From Tetmemena sp. SeJ-2015 (taxonomy: Eukaryota; Ciliophora; Spirotrichea; Sporadotrichida; Oxytrichidae), in assembly GCA_027382625.1 (NCBI GenBank), contig JAJKFJ010023572.1, positions 1-64,000 on the forward strand: a stretch of DNA of 64,000 nucleotides, given 5' to 3'. Made by a program: the position numbers and the translations under genes. Positions within the stretch are counted from its first letter, which is position 1. Each line of letters begins with the position of its first letter. The notes under the pieces were generated by a model. That model was not told the DNA's origin. It was given only the letters and a program-made list of their open reading frames with translations, and did no database searches. Below are positions 24,801 to 37,089 of the stretch, piece after piece.

Positions 24801-27800
24801 CACTCCGGCAATTTGCACCTGAAAATTCATCAAAGTAATTTCATAAAATTACCATCTGAAAATGGTTTGAATTGGTCTTCTAATCTCCTCAGGAAGGTGA
24901 TATCCTCCTGCGATTTGCCATTTTTCAAATGAGTTGAATGCTCCTGCAGATAAGATCCATTGAGCAAGGTTTTCAAAATTTTGCATCCTTTGAAGTATAC
25001 TTGCATAATAGAAGACTCCACTCCTATCAGGAGAGCTCACTAAAACGCAATTGCAGTTGAGAACTCCTCGACTTCACAAGTCTTCAGTCTATCGCAGTAT
25101 AAATCTCAAGTTTAACATTCTTCCATAATTGCTCTCTAATTAAAGAGTCACACTTGCTCAATAAAAAGATCTATGAAGGGTACAGGCTGAATTTAAGATA
25201 CTAACACTATGGGATACAATAGCAGTAATTCTTGAGTTGTTCAATCTCAGTGGTAATAAATTCTTCCATTATAAAAATTTGAGATTAAACCCTAAATATA
25301 TTTAATGGGCTACTAATTAATCAGTCGTTATTTAAGAGATAATTTAATTCACAATAAAGAATTCATATTCACCCTATAGTATTATAGTAGTAGCATTGAA
25401 TTCGCAAAATTTTTTTTTCTTTGATGGCTGTGCACTGGCAGTTGAAGAGAGCAGGGCAGGTTTCCTGATGGAGTGGCTCTGATGCGTGGCAGTTGGAGAT
25501 CTCTTTTTCTAATCTAGTTCAAATTTAATTGAGAACAGAAATTTAAATTTAATAATTAAGATCACACATTTAATTACGCAATTAATTAAAAAAAACTTTT
25601 TTTCCCAATTAAAATTGGCATTCGTACATTTAAGGCGTATTTTGGGGTTACACTCCTATTGTACTAATGTACTAAAGTACTAGTCGGGTAATCCGAAGCG
25701 TCCAATTTAAATTTGGGGTTATTGCAAGCTTGCGCCCTCCATTTTCCTGGGGGAATTTGGGGGTTTTGGGGTTGGGGAATAAAATAAAGGAAAAAAAATT
25801 TTTAAAAAACTTTAACTAAATTGAAAATAAATTTTTAAAGCAAATCAATATCCACTATCTCTGCTATCAATCTATTTTAAACGATTCGGTTTTCCAAAGG
25901 GTTTCCGGTTTATTCACCTACTGCATTTTTTCAATCAGTGCTTTCCCCTACTAATCTGCCCCTCAAAGTACTTTTGGGTTTGGTCAAAATCCGTTCCCCA
26001 GGAAAGGTTGGTGATGACTTTTTTCCCCCTCTTTACTCATGTGGGCAGAAAAGTCCTTTTTAAAATGCCTCGAAAATTCGCCTTTAAGGCCCCAAATTTG
26101 AGAGGATTTTTCTTTGGAAAAGAACTAATTTTACTTTCCCGCCTTTTTTATTTTTTATTTTTAAAATTTTAAAAAACCCAAATTAAAGGGGTTGGGCTGG
26201 ATTCCCTTTTGGCCCTCCACAAAGCCCTTTAAATTTTTTACCGGGGCTTTTCTACAAAGGGTTCGGGATGGTTTTATCTTTTTCATGATGACCAACTGAG
26301 GGGGCGAAGTTTTACAAACCCCCCCTAGTCTTACCATGAAAATTCCCTTTTTAAAATTTTAAAAGGGGGTTTTTAGGAAATTCCCTTTTAAAAGGGGGGC
26401 CTCATAAGGAACTCTTCCCCGTGTTTAATTTGGGGCCATAACATCCAAACCCCCCAAAAACGGTTTTTAATCCACCCTTTGGGGAAAATTAAAGCGAAGA
26501 GGGTTCCCCCGCCCCGATAGGTTAATGCGCTAAATACTCGGGGGTGACCCCGGACTGTTTCAATTTTCGATCCCTGGAAAGCAAGTCTCAATAAAAACTG
26601 ACTGCTCTAAAACATCCTCCCCTGCTTTGGGAGGGCCCCCATCTTCGTTTTTGGGATCTGAAATGGTCTCAATTTTTCTTTCTCTTTACCAACTTTTAAA
26701 ACTCCGAGGAGTCATCGAGATTTTGATGATATAGATCAGTATAAGACTTTGCCTCTCCTGACTGCATCTTTTTTATCGCATCTAGCACAACTGGAGCTTC
26801 AGCATGAGGGTTCTGTTGCTCGCTGCTCTTCCTTACGATCTTTTTCTTTGGCATGATTCAATAAGCTTATTAGTGATGACAGTCTTCTCACCCAGCACCA
26901 TTGATATTTCTTTTGCCTTCATCCAGAGCTTTTTCATTGTGAATCTGAGACGCGGGTGAATGCAGCTTGAGATTGGTGAGGACCTTCTGTCCATTGTATC
27001 GACTTGAATTGAAGTATTCTTTCGTCAACTCACCAAACGAAGGCTTTATTGTGATCGCCATGTGCAAGGACTGCTTATCCTCAAAATGGAAGAAAAGAAC
27101 GTATCGATTGATAAATCCCACCCTTGATTTTGTCCCTGAGAAATGAATGGTCACCCAAAGCTTTGCTTACATCAACCGTGAAAAAGAATATCGACTTTGA
27201 GTTGTAGTCCTTTGAGTCTTGTCCTTCGGGCTTTCTATGTTTCCATTAGAATTAATTAGTTATTATAATCAACTTTTAAAGCTTCATCATAGCTCCAAAT
27301 ATTCAAAAAACACCCAAAACCCTATTCCCCAGGGTATGGACGCGCAAGCTTGCAATAGACTTCAATCATTGGCAACGCTTCGGATTACCCGACTAGTACT
27401 TTAGTACATTAGTCAATAGGATGTAACCCAAAGTACGCCTTAAATGTTAAGTCGAATGTACGAAAATTTTACCAATCAGTGAAAATTAAATTTTTTTTAA
27501 TTAATGCGTAATTAAATGTGTGATTTAATTATTAAATTTAAATTTCTGTTCTCAATTAAATTTTAAACTAGTTTAAAAAAAGAGACTCCAACTCCCCACC
27601 CCAAAACCCCCATCAGGAAACCTGCCTGCTCTCTTAAACCCGCCATCAACCCTAAAAAAAAAAAATTTTGCGAATTCAATGCTCTACTATAATATTGATT
27701 TAAAAATGCAATTACTAACCCCCTTTTCTCTTTTTAAAAGGGGAGAATCAAGTGAGTTCAATGACTAGTATTTGAATTTTCCCTTACTAGTTAAAAGCTA

Positions 27801-29981
27801 ATGACTACCTTATAAATGACTTTTTGGGTTTAAAGCCAACTTGAAGCAAAATAGTTGTTTTGAACTTGGCCTACTCCAACAAAAGAAATATTTTCTGAGT
27901 GCAAGGATTTCCCAGTTTGCAGAATTATTTTTAAGTTAAAGCAAAGACCTTAAATAGAAATTGAGAAAAGTAGGGTTTTTCCCAGAAGTGATCATTACTG
28001 ATTCAAACCGACTTAGAAAATTTCTAATAAATTTACTCTCAAAGCTTTTAAATACACCAATGAGGGGTTTGCAAAATTTATGCTAAAAAGTCTCTCTCTT
28101 CCTTTTAAATCTAGTTGAGAATCTTAAATACTTTTTTTTTGGGATTGGGAGGGGGAAATTGAGGCTGAGCATTTGAATAGCATTTTCAGGCTTTAATAAA
28201 TTTGGGAAAAAAGCTTAATAAATATGGATGTGGTTTGGGGCTAACTATTGTTAAAAATTTAGTGGAAGCCATGAATGGTAAAATCTCAGTTAATTCTCTT
28301 GTGAACAAAGGATCCTTATTTACAGTAGAACTGCCTCATTTAGCTGATTCTGATAATATTAAGTAAAATCGAGATTTTAGTCTTAAGAAAAGAAGGAAGA
28401 TAGATTTTAATTTTCTAATTATGACTAATTTTATGATTCAAAAAACTAAAAAAAATTTAGCTTACTCAAAGCATTTTAAAACCCTAAGAAAGGAAAGAAT
28501 TAAAAAAATCTTTTTTTAAAAAAAAAAAAAACTGTCTCAAATAGTTTTCAAAAAACTTGAATGAAGCTTGAAAATTTTTGCCATTAAACGATACGTATTT
28601 CATGAAGGAATAATAAAAATCAATTGAAGGAATGGATGATTTTTAAAAGTTTAAAAAAGTTTTAGTTTGGAAAAATATCCAATTATTTTTTTTTCTTATT
28701 TCCAAAAAAAATAAATTTTAAGAAAAAAAAATTTATTATTATTATAGAAATAATCTCTTATAAGGTTTCAAGCTTAAAATAAGTTTTAGAAAAAGGGGGG
28801 ATTAATTTTTAAATTTGGAAAAATAAAATTTAAAATTTTTTCCTTTAATTAATTTATTACCTTTTTAATTTAAAAAAAGAATTATATTCCAACGTCTTTC
28901 AATTTGAACGTTTATTTTATATCTGAATATCTTAAGTTCCTTGATGTATTTCTGATCTTTTGGACAAATTAAGGAGCCAATATCTTCTTACCAAATAATT
29001 GGTAAATTAAAATAAGAATTAATGGATTAAAAGTTTTGAACCTAATTTTGATATTCAATTTTCGATCGATGTCAGTTGGCAAAAAATGCTTTCAAAAATT
29101 TGCTATGCTACACTTTTGAGATATTTATTCCAATCATCAAGCTAATCTCACCAATATTAAGAGCTGATGACGATCTCTTTAACTTAATAAATGTAAATAA
29201 GCTAATTGAAGTGTGGATTGGGAACACAATTATTAAATTAAAATAGTGGTATACCAGTTGATCGGCATTCATCTTCATCTTTACATAAGGGCCTTAAATA
29301 TAAAAATAGTTTAAGCATTATATTTATTAACAAAATATACATAGGATATATATATATCGTTATCTTAACTAGTACGATAAGTGCTTAATTTTGAAAAAAA
29401 TGATTTATAATTTACATTCCTAAAATTTTATTTTACTTACTTAAGGAATATTTATAAAATTTGCATATTTTAACTCTTAAATTCTAATTTAAAAATATAT
29501 TAATTGCAGTAAATTATCTTTTTTACAAAGATTTAAGATTGAATTTATTTATTGCAGTCTCTATTTAACTAATTATTTATCTATAGCGCTTGAGGGCCTG
29601 CTAAATCAACTTGGATGAAATAATATTTTATAGTTTGGAGTGACTTAAATAACTAAAGCCTTCAATGGGAAGCAAGCTCTTGAAATATTCAACTAGTCCC
29701 TGACTTAACTATCCTAGTCAGATAAGTAGAGCACAACATTTTCTTTAGTAATCCATAAATATATTTAAATCCTGGACAACCACATGCCAGTAATGAATGG
29801 AATAGATGCGGGAGTCATGATAAGCAATACTATCAAGAATAACAATGCCAAATGTAAATTATGCCTACTAAGTGGAGATATACATGAGAGTATAGATGAG
29901 GAAGTGATGGAGGCTTTTGACTAAATGCTCATGAAGCCCATATCATAAAAAGCTTTGGCAGAGCTTGTCAAATAATTATGA
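18818..29981 (+). CDS. Membrane hybrid histidine kinase, copy 2 of 5 (enlarged by insertions)
   Basis: Starts ATG ACA TAA ACT GTC TCA AAC, with TAA as Gln; ends TGA 29979-29981. Membrane segment 19860-20280: TTCG, AATT, CCTCAGAT and GAC pointers join it into a run of hydrophobic helices. PAS-like part 21360-21720, K block near 22500, HisKA 24230-24330 (AHEFRNPLN), HATPase 27880-28340, receiver 29160-29980 with ADDD, LDNHMPVMNG and MKPIS intact. As in copy 1 there is no IES at the MKP site. The IES within AHEFRNPLNAI is 3.4 kb because it holds two transposons. Sequence from 25.7 to 28.9 kb has inflated homopolymers, so frame breaks there are not interpretable. Confidence 0.7.
19027..19217 (-). 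mobile_element. SINE-like repeat, about 190 bp, in copy 2
   Basis: Begins with an AGTAA-type tandem tail, then a sequence shared with 31628-31738 and 44739-44952. Flanks are near-identical 12-mers (CTAGACAAATAA, CTAGATAAATAA). Strand is assigned by treating the tandem repeat as the 3' tail. Confidence 0.6.
20832..21239. mobile_element. TA-flanked TIR element (same family as 12227-12634) in copy 2
   Basis: Homologous to the copy 1 element but inserted in another IES (before the FKKHG segment). It carries a truncated SINE-like piece near 20844-20915 (AAAGTAAAGTAAAGTAAAAT), so one mobile family is nested in another. Confidence 0.6.
24347..25376. mobile_element. TA-flanked TIR element related to 13325-14618, in copy 2
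   Basis: Ends TGTGATTAATACGAATGC and (reverse complement) TAGGGTGAATATGAATTC, TA on both sides. Left and right thirds match the copy 1 element. On the minus strand (about 25040-24650) a long frame is open with TAA/TAG as Gln (contains NLAQWILSAGAF and HLPEEIRRPIQTIFRW). I do not recognise it. Confidence 0.7.
25385..27689. mobile_element. 2.3-kb transposon with about 310-bp terminal inverted repeats
   Basis: The arms (25385-25705 and 27372-27689) are inverted copies. Shared pieces include GCATTGAATTCGCAAAATTT at the outer ends and CGCTTCGGATTACCCGACTA at the inner ends. TA flanks at 25383-25384 and 27690-27691; copy 3 shows the empty site. The interior has a minus-strand frame of about 90-110 residues (27190-26890; KPSFGELTKEYFNSSRYNG) with no recognised domain. 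The right arm holds CCCCAAAACCCC, the ciliate telomere unit. The centre 25.74-26.65 kb looks poorly sequenced, so a transposase could be hidden there. Confidence 0.75.
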
Positions 29982-31199
29982 ATTGTATAAGGAATAAGAA
30001 CTTAGAGCAATTCAGACTATTAAGATACATACGAATAAAAATATTTTTCTTAAATTTATTAAGCAGAAATAATTTGCGAAGATTAATTAGTTTAATGCCA
30101 GATTTCAATGTTTGAGAAGTTTAAATGCTTTAGAAAACTAAAATTATGATAAAATATAAATAAATAGGGGGGGGGACATAAGTGCACCTCCCCCCCATTT
30201 TATGGTCAAAATAGCCCAAAAATCATCCATATCGGCCAAAATGGGCCAAAAATGCCAAAAAATTAAGAGGTTTTGACCTTAGAAATTTCCTTGAGGGTCA
30301 AATTTCATGATTTAATTTTTTCAAAATTTTTATTTTTTGTTATTAAGTCTATTTTGATGAATACTTTAATGTTTTTGGGACCCCATCTCCTTTTAATTAC
30401 TGAATCACATTTGAACCCCATATATATTCTTTTTTCAAAACAGTGAGCCTAAGAAAATGATTATCAAAAATAGTTGGAACTAGTTCTGCAATTGATTTCC
30501 AAGAAGTTTATATGCTATTATCAAAATCGTAAAAAAAGCTTGCTATCTTTTATAAAATAGAATTAGCCAGACCTTCTCTTTTTTAAAGTCAGAGTAAGAA
30601 ACCAAATACTGCAATAGATGAATTTATCTTGCCTTTGAACTTAACTTGCCATATTCTTCTTAAGTAAATAAATTCGAGGAAAGATTTCTTTATGTTGGAA
30701 GGACTTCAAAAAACTGCAATATTTATAAATACTGATGGCTAATTTAACTTATATATAGCCTCTATTTGTGGCTAATATTGTAGAATTTGCTGGTACTGAT
30801 CAAGTATCTACCTAAATTTGCCCCATATTATTTTAAAACTATTATTTTAATGGTAAATTTGACTTGAAACATATTTTTCGAGAATTTTTGGAAAAAATTT
30901 AAATCATGAAATTTGACCCTCAAGGAAATTTCGAAGGTCAAAAACTCTTAATTTTTTGGCATTTTTGGCCCATTTCGGCCTATATGGACGATTTTTTGGA
31001 CGATTTTGACCATAAAAAGGGGGGGAGGTGCACTTCCGTCCCCCCCCCCTCAATAAATAGTATAAATCACACTTGAAAGTATTGAATATATAATGCAATT
31101 ATAAAAGCAAGTTTTAATAAAAAAAAGAGCAATTTCAAATAGACCTTACACTCGTTAAACTTATCAAGTAATTAATTATAAACTGATTTATAAATAACA
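29982..31199. other. Spacer between kinase copies 2 and 3
   Basis: Holds the 885-bp element 30167-31051; the remainder is AT-rich with no gene seen. Confidence 0.4.
30167..31051. mobile_element. 885-bp TIR element with G-run ends and an 8-bp target duplication
   Basis: Starts with nine Gs then ACATAAGTGCACC; the far end, reverse complemented, is a G run then ACGGAAGTGCACC. The TIRs extend about 145 bp. AATAAATA directly flanks both ends (30159-30166, 31052-31059). A second copy is at 45986-46849. An 8-bp duplication fits hAT-like or P-like elements; no transposase is encoded, so it would be non-autonomous. Confidence 0.8.
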
Positions 31200-31627
31200 A
31201 TGAGAAAATCTGCCTCAAACAAGGAGCACATAGTACAGCATTTTATAATCAGAAAATATTATAGTTATCAATTTATTAATTCGTAGAATTTATTTTTTAA
31301 TTAAATGAAAGAGATTCATTTGGTTTTTATTTACAGCAATCCGAATTAAGCTGTAAGAGACTTTCAAAAGATTTGAATCAAGAAATATATGACTTGGAGG
31401 AAAAAAACTCTGAATCCTAAGAATAAAAAAATACCAATAACCTTAATGATGATTCAACTCTCTAACTTTGATATTTTTGAAAACTTTAATTATTTTTTGC
31501 ATAGGAAAGCTAATGACAAAGGTCTATTCTAGCTCTGAAATAAATTTCCTTTCTCAGAGATTTAAGGACGCAAATCTGGAACGAGAATACTCAAAAAATT
31601 TTCAGCCAGAGATCATTCGATAAAATA

Positions 31628-31738
31628 GTAAGTAAAGTAAAGTAAAAGTAAAATTTAGGGAATATAAATAATAATCAATTTAAAAACTAGCACTTATTCA
31701 GTACTAGTTAATAAATCGTATTACTATCCTATGAAAAG
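31628..31738 (-). mobile_element. 5'-truncated SINE-like repeat in the TTCG IES of copy 3
   Basis: Starts GTAAGTAAAGTAAAGTAAAA and is flanked by a perfect 12-bp duplication, TTCGATAAAATA (31616-31627 and 31739-31750). It matches only the tail-proximal half of the 44739-44952 copy. Confidence 0.75.
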
Positions 31739-31794
31739 TTCGATAAAATAAATAATTCGCTTAGCTATGATATTTTGCTTTCTGCAATTTATTA

Positions 31795-32409
31795 TAGTGA
31801 AGAATCTAAAGGAAAATTAAAGGTGTTTTCTTATTGAAATAGAAGCTGTTCGAGTCTTAGTAGGGTTTCCCATATTTAATTCGTTTTAATTTGATATATC
31901 TCTAAATTTAAAATGAGGAGCTTTAAAGAACTAAGGATAACAGTAGCAGCAATCAAAACCACTTTTTGCGACAGCACTCAGACACCATTGAAAAAGTCAA
32001 GGCTAAGATCCAGGACAAGGAGACAACCAAAAACAAAGAAAATGAAAAGATAATTTCAGAGATCAAGAAACAATACCAGAATAAACACAAAAATGAACAC
32101 TTTTGACAACATCAGATCAATTTAAGATGGCAAAGAACTAAAACAACCCTTACCTACTATAACTTTCAAAACCAATCTACTCTACAACTTTAAAAAGAAA
32201 TATACCAAGACTTAAAGATGAAGACTATCAGCAGAAGTAACTAAACTAAGGGTCTTCACGAAGATTTGCATATTAATGAGTCCACCATTAAAAAATTAAA
32301 AGCATCATATTATTTAAACAGCTATATATTATAAATCTCTTTTTTTTAAAGTTGATCTCTACTAGATCAGTTTCCTACAACTGACTATTTTGCATTAAAT
32401 TCTGTATTA
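31795..32409 (+). mobile_element. TA-flanked insert carrying a ubiquitin-like fragment, in copy 3
   Basis: Left end TAGTGAAGAATCTAAAGGAA resembles the end of 54072-54564; the right end is weaker (TTCTGTATTATATA). It lies in the AATT IES of the membrane region. The plus-strand frame at about 31970-32030 reads SDTIEKVKAKIQDKE, almost identical to ubiquitin residues 20-34. A further stretch (IQDGKELKQPLP, other frame) recalls the IFAGKQLE region. No complete ubiquitin is encoded, so this is a captured fragment or decayed gene. Confidence 0.55.
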
Positions 32410-33582
32410 TATATGAAATAAATAAAAATTCTTTGTCACATCTTATCTGATTTATAGCTTCTTTGTCTCGCCATTAAAACAAAATGCTGATTATGGGTAG
32501 CTGCCTCAGATATATCATTTTAAAAGTATCAAATAATTTGTTAGTAAAAATTAAGATATATATCTTGGCGAGTGTATGGATGGGCTACCCCCTCATTTTA
32601 TTAGTGATGTGCTGGAAGATTCCTTTTTTTGCTTAATTCTATGGCTATATTTAGATGATTTGCTTTAGCATAATTACCTACGAAGGGCTGATGAGATACC
32701 CTAATTTCATTAGCTTAAATGACTAAATTTAATTGAAAATTTGACTTAGGAGTACTCGGCTTGATCCTAAATGTAACTTAATTTCCATAATAGCTTAGAT
32801 TTAATTAAATATTTAGATGAAATAATTGATGAGGAATATATTATGTGGGGGAGAGGCTAGTTAAATGCTGATCTTAATCAATATCTTTTTTTTAGAAATT
32901 CAAAAAATGTCTAAAATTCTTTCCTTCCTGCAGCAATAAATTCTGAGTGCAGATTAATATATTCTTGTGTATCAGAAAAGAAGAAGTAATACTTAAACCT
33001 AAAGTTATCGGAGATATTTATAAATAAATATAAATTTCCTCTTAAGGGATTTAACAAATCTTTATTATACTTAAGCTTACAATAAGTTAAGAAGATATAA
33101 ATTACATATTGGTTCATTAAATTATTATATAGATTTTTTTAATAGATTATTATCCATTTTTGTAACTGTTTCGGTCACATGTAGCTGCAAAAAATGGCTT
33201 CTCATCACTATCAAATTTTAAAAATAAATGTATATCTCAGGTTGCTTAATATATTTCGCCTGCAGATAAACATAGCACATATAGTTTATTTTTAATTTTT
33301 CAATTTCATAACTAAATAATATTACAGGTTTAAGAAATATGGAACGCCAGTGATAAATAAGTAGCAATAAAATAACTGTCTCAAGTCGTTATAAGATTTT
33401 TCATTATCTATACAGTCTTAAATGAAAATAAATTAACTAAATTCTCCCGATTTTGGGGGTAGAGAGACAGACAGCAGTTTAAATAAAAAATAGACCAAAT
33501 ATAGATGGTGAAGTTCTTTAACTCCATTATAAAATCTCACCACGATATTCTCATAGTCACCCAGGGAGAGGATGTAATATTG

Positions 33583-33908
33583 TACGTTGAGCCCCGATTT
33601 TTCACTCCTGGCTAGGAAGCCAGCTTGTAGAATTAGTAGCCACTGTTTTAAGTCTTTTTACTGAACTTTAGAGAAGTGGCTTAAAATAATACATCCATAA
33701 TTGATATATTGAGGAAAAAAAATTCCCTATAATTGTGAGATTTAATAAATCTGTTAAATTGCCTTTGTTTGAGAAATTTTTATAACAATACGGCAATGAG
33801 CGCTTACAGTACCAAGTTTGAACACAGATGACAAGAGATTCGTCCTCGTTCGTCCAGGCCTTACAGAAGCAAACTCAAAAGTTTTTTGAAAAATCGGGGC
33901 TGAACTTA
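33583..33908. mobile_element. 326-bp TIR element with 8-bp duplication TAATATTG, in copy 3
   Basis: Ends TACGTTGAGCCCCGATTTTT and (reverse complement) TAAGTTCAGCCCCGATTTTT. TAATATTG flanks at 33575-33582 and 33909-33916; other copies show the empty site (GATGTAATATTGCTCCT). It lies directly after the GEDVI codons, in an IES. Confidence 0.8.
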
Positions 33909-35644
33909 TAATATTGCTGCTTATTTAATTTTCAATAAAATTCATTTAAATAGGATAAATTTAAATAGTGAAGCCTTACTTAATTCAATGAAATACTTTT
34001 ATATAACTATTCTATTATGCATTAAAAGTATTTTTGATAATCTTAGGATTCTTGAATTATTATTTTGAGAATATTTTACAACGAGCACGCCAAAAAATTA
34101 TTGGAGAATATTTAAGAAGAGTAGGATAGTAGCCAAATAAACATTTCTCCAAGGATTTAAGAAGATAATCCTAGTATTGAATTATAAATATAAAGAGCTC
34201 TGTCATTGATAAAAAAAGATTAACAACAACAAGAACAAGAGAAATTTTAGAATATTCAGCGCAAATTCCATTATTTATTTTCCGCCGTTCAGATATAAGT
34301 TTAATAAAATTTAATATCAAATTAGATAATCATGAGTCCTCTATTTATTTTTCTTATTTATTTAGAAAATAGTTTAAAAATTGCTGGTCGATTTATTGAA
34401 AATAGAGGCTCTGCAATTTAATTTTCTTATTTCATTAGAAAATACTTTTTCAAAATTGCTGGTCGTTTTTTAATAAATTAATATTTTTAAATGTTTCATA
34501 AGAAAGAATAACATACAAAATTTTCAACTCTATTAATTAAGGATGATTTTTTATTTAAAAATTAAAAATGCATTTAATTAATCTGATCAGCTTAAAGATC
34601 TACATTAAAGCAATATTTAATAAGTTAAAAATGGAAGCCTCTTAAATTAGAATAGTTAAAAGGATATTTCTGAAAATATTTAAAATGGATTATATACAGC
34701 TTGGGATTACGTCAAATCTTCATCTTTGATTGGCTCATCACTTGATAAGAACTTAAATGGAATCCTATAATTTTTTGCATGAAAGGAATAATTTAATTTT
34801 TTTGGTTTTTTTATGGTCTTTATTAAAATTAAATCATGAGAAGATATGTTAACAAAGAGGTAAAGTTAGTAAGTCAGAAAAAAAAATTAGAAAATATCAA
34901 CACTGCCATTTCTAATTTTAAACATATATATTCATCAAGATATTCCTATATATTAAACGGTAATTAAAAATAGTTAATTTTAAGTCGCACTTACATATTC
35001 TAATAGGTAAGATAATATTATTTATTTATAGAATCCCATTCTATTCAACCAATAAAGATAAACACAGCTTAAAATTATTATTTATTCATATAAATTCTAA
35101 TTTAAATTGATTATTGAAAATTAATGATATAGTATATCATATTATAAGTCAGTAATTAAAATACTGGAATAATTATTTCTTTAAATTATATAAGAAATAT
35201 AAAACACAGCAAATACCAAATAACTTTCTAAGAGATAAAATCTAGCAGCTAAGTATTTCGAGTGACTACAATTTAAGATGTCACTCTCAAAATGATTTTA
35301 GAAAAATAGACAAACCTTATCAAATATAAAAGCATGGCCTTTGCTAAGCCGCACATGAATTCAGAAACCCTTTAAATGAAATATATCATATTAGTATTGT
35401 ATTTAAAAATGCAATTACTAACTCCCTCTCTCTCATTCAAAGGGAGAATCTAAGTGAGTTCAATGATCAGTATTTGAATGTTGCCCTTACTAGTTCAAAG
35501 CTAATGACTCACCTTATAAATGACATTTTGGATTAAAGCCAACTTGAAGCGAAATAGTTAGTCTTGAACTTAGAGCCTACTCCAACTAAAGAAATATTTT
35601 CTGAGTGCAAGGATTTACTCCAGTTTGCAGAATTATTTTTAAGC

Positions 35645-35651
35645 TTAAAGC
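35645..35651 (+). other. 7-bp IES in copy 3, pointer AAGC
   Basis: AAGC at 35641-35644 and 35648-35651; same position and same sequence as in copies 1 and 5. Confidence 0.8.
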
Positions 35652-37089
35652 AAAGACCTAGAAATAGAAATTGAAGTGAGCAGAGATTTTCCAGAAGTGA
35701 TAATAACTGATTCAAACCGACTTAGATAAATTCTCATAAACCTTCTCTCAAACGCTATTAAATACACCAATGAGGGGTTTGTGAAAATTTATGCTAAGAA
35801 GTCTCTCTCTTCCATTTAAATCTCCGTTGAGAAATTTAAATTGTTTTAAGTGAGGATTCGGGTGTGGGAATTGAGGCTGAGTACTTGAATAGCATTTTCT
35901 AGGCGTTTAATAAGGTAATGAGAAAAAGAGAGTTAAATAAATATGGATGTGGTTTGGGGCTAACTATTGTTAAAAATTTAGTTGAAGCCATGAATGGCAA
36001 AATCTCTGTTCATTCAGTACTTAATAAAGGAACTTAATTCACAGTTGAGCTCCCTATTTTATCTGAGCCCAAAATTAGCAATAAAAAGAAAAGCTCAAGC
36101 CCCAAGAAAAGAAGGAAGATAAATTTTTAATTCATTAACTTTCTAAGTATATTTTTTATTTTAAAATCAGCTAAAACTTGAACTTACAAATTGTTTTACA
36201 AAGGCTGAGTAATATAAAGGATCCAGGTAACTATCTTATTGTAGAGGAAATAAAAAGCATCTTGAATGTTCCTCTAACTCTTTGAATGAGAGTTGTGGTG
36301 AAATCTCCCCCACAAAAGATGAGCAAATTACAAAGAATCTATAAATATCGAATGAGGGTCTGGAATATTTTTAATAAGTCTAAATAAATTATTATTCAGC
36401 TTAGAAATCGAATCTCCAGTTATTTATTTTCATTGTCAAAATAAGATGATTTTCAACTAGAAAATACTTTGCATCCTAATTAATGCCCAGGATTAAGCAA
36501 CCAAAGTAAATTAAGGGTTCTCATAGCCTTATTTAATTTAATTTTAGTAGAAATTTTTGAAAAGCAATTTGAATCGAAAGTATAATTGTTTAATTGACAA
36601 AGGCGTTTTGAAATTCATTATTAATTTATTCCAAAATTTAATTTAAACATCTAATTAATTTTTTTTATTAAATTCTCTTTAACTTAATAATGTAAATTTT
36701 AATTTAATATCAAATAATATAAAATTAATTATACCAACTTTTATTGATAAGGAAGTGTCTTATTCTCAGATTTAAAATCTAAATTCTACATCTAAATGAA
36801 TAAGTTAGTGTATAATAATTCTATATTATGGAAATTGCTAGCAAGATCAAAAATAAGTGAATGCCAGTCTCTATGTTTTCAGTATGGTCTAAATAATAGA
36901 TTATTAAATTTGCAGCTTAAAATCGAAATGCCAAGCTTTTAATATTTTCATTATGCTGAAAATAGTAGTATGTAGATTATCATAAAGGTAAGTAAAAAGT
37001 AAGTTAGCAGTTAATTATGCCAGTATTAAGAACTAAAGTATATTAAGAGTCTCAGTAGTAGTAGTATTAATTTGTATGTGCTGAGAGAT

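Larger units (their letters stand above)
24332..27708 (+). other. 3.4-kb IES splitting the histidine phosphoacceptor helix, pointer AAATG
   Basis: AAATG at 24327-24331 and 27704-27708. Excision joins HEFRNPLN to AIT, giving the canonical H-box. The cognate IESs in copies 1, 3, 4 and 5 are only tens of bases long; copy 2 has gained the elements 24347-25376 and 25385-27689 side by side. Confidence 0.85.

Noticed and set aside
27590..27615. Telomere or telomere-bearing element end
   Set aside because: The C4A4C4 stretch is single, internal to a TIR and not at an element end; the target duplication is TA, not the 3-bp type of those elements.
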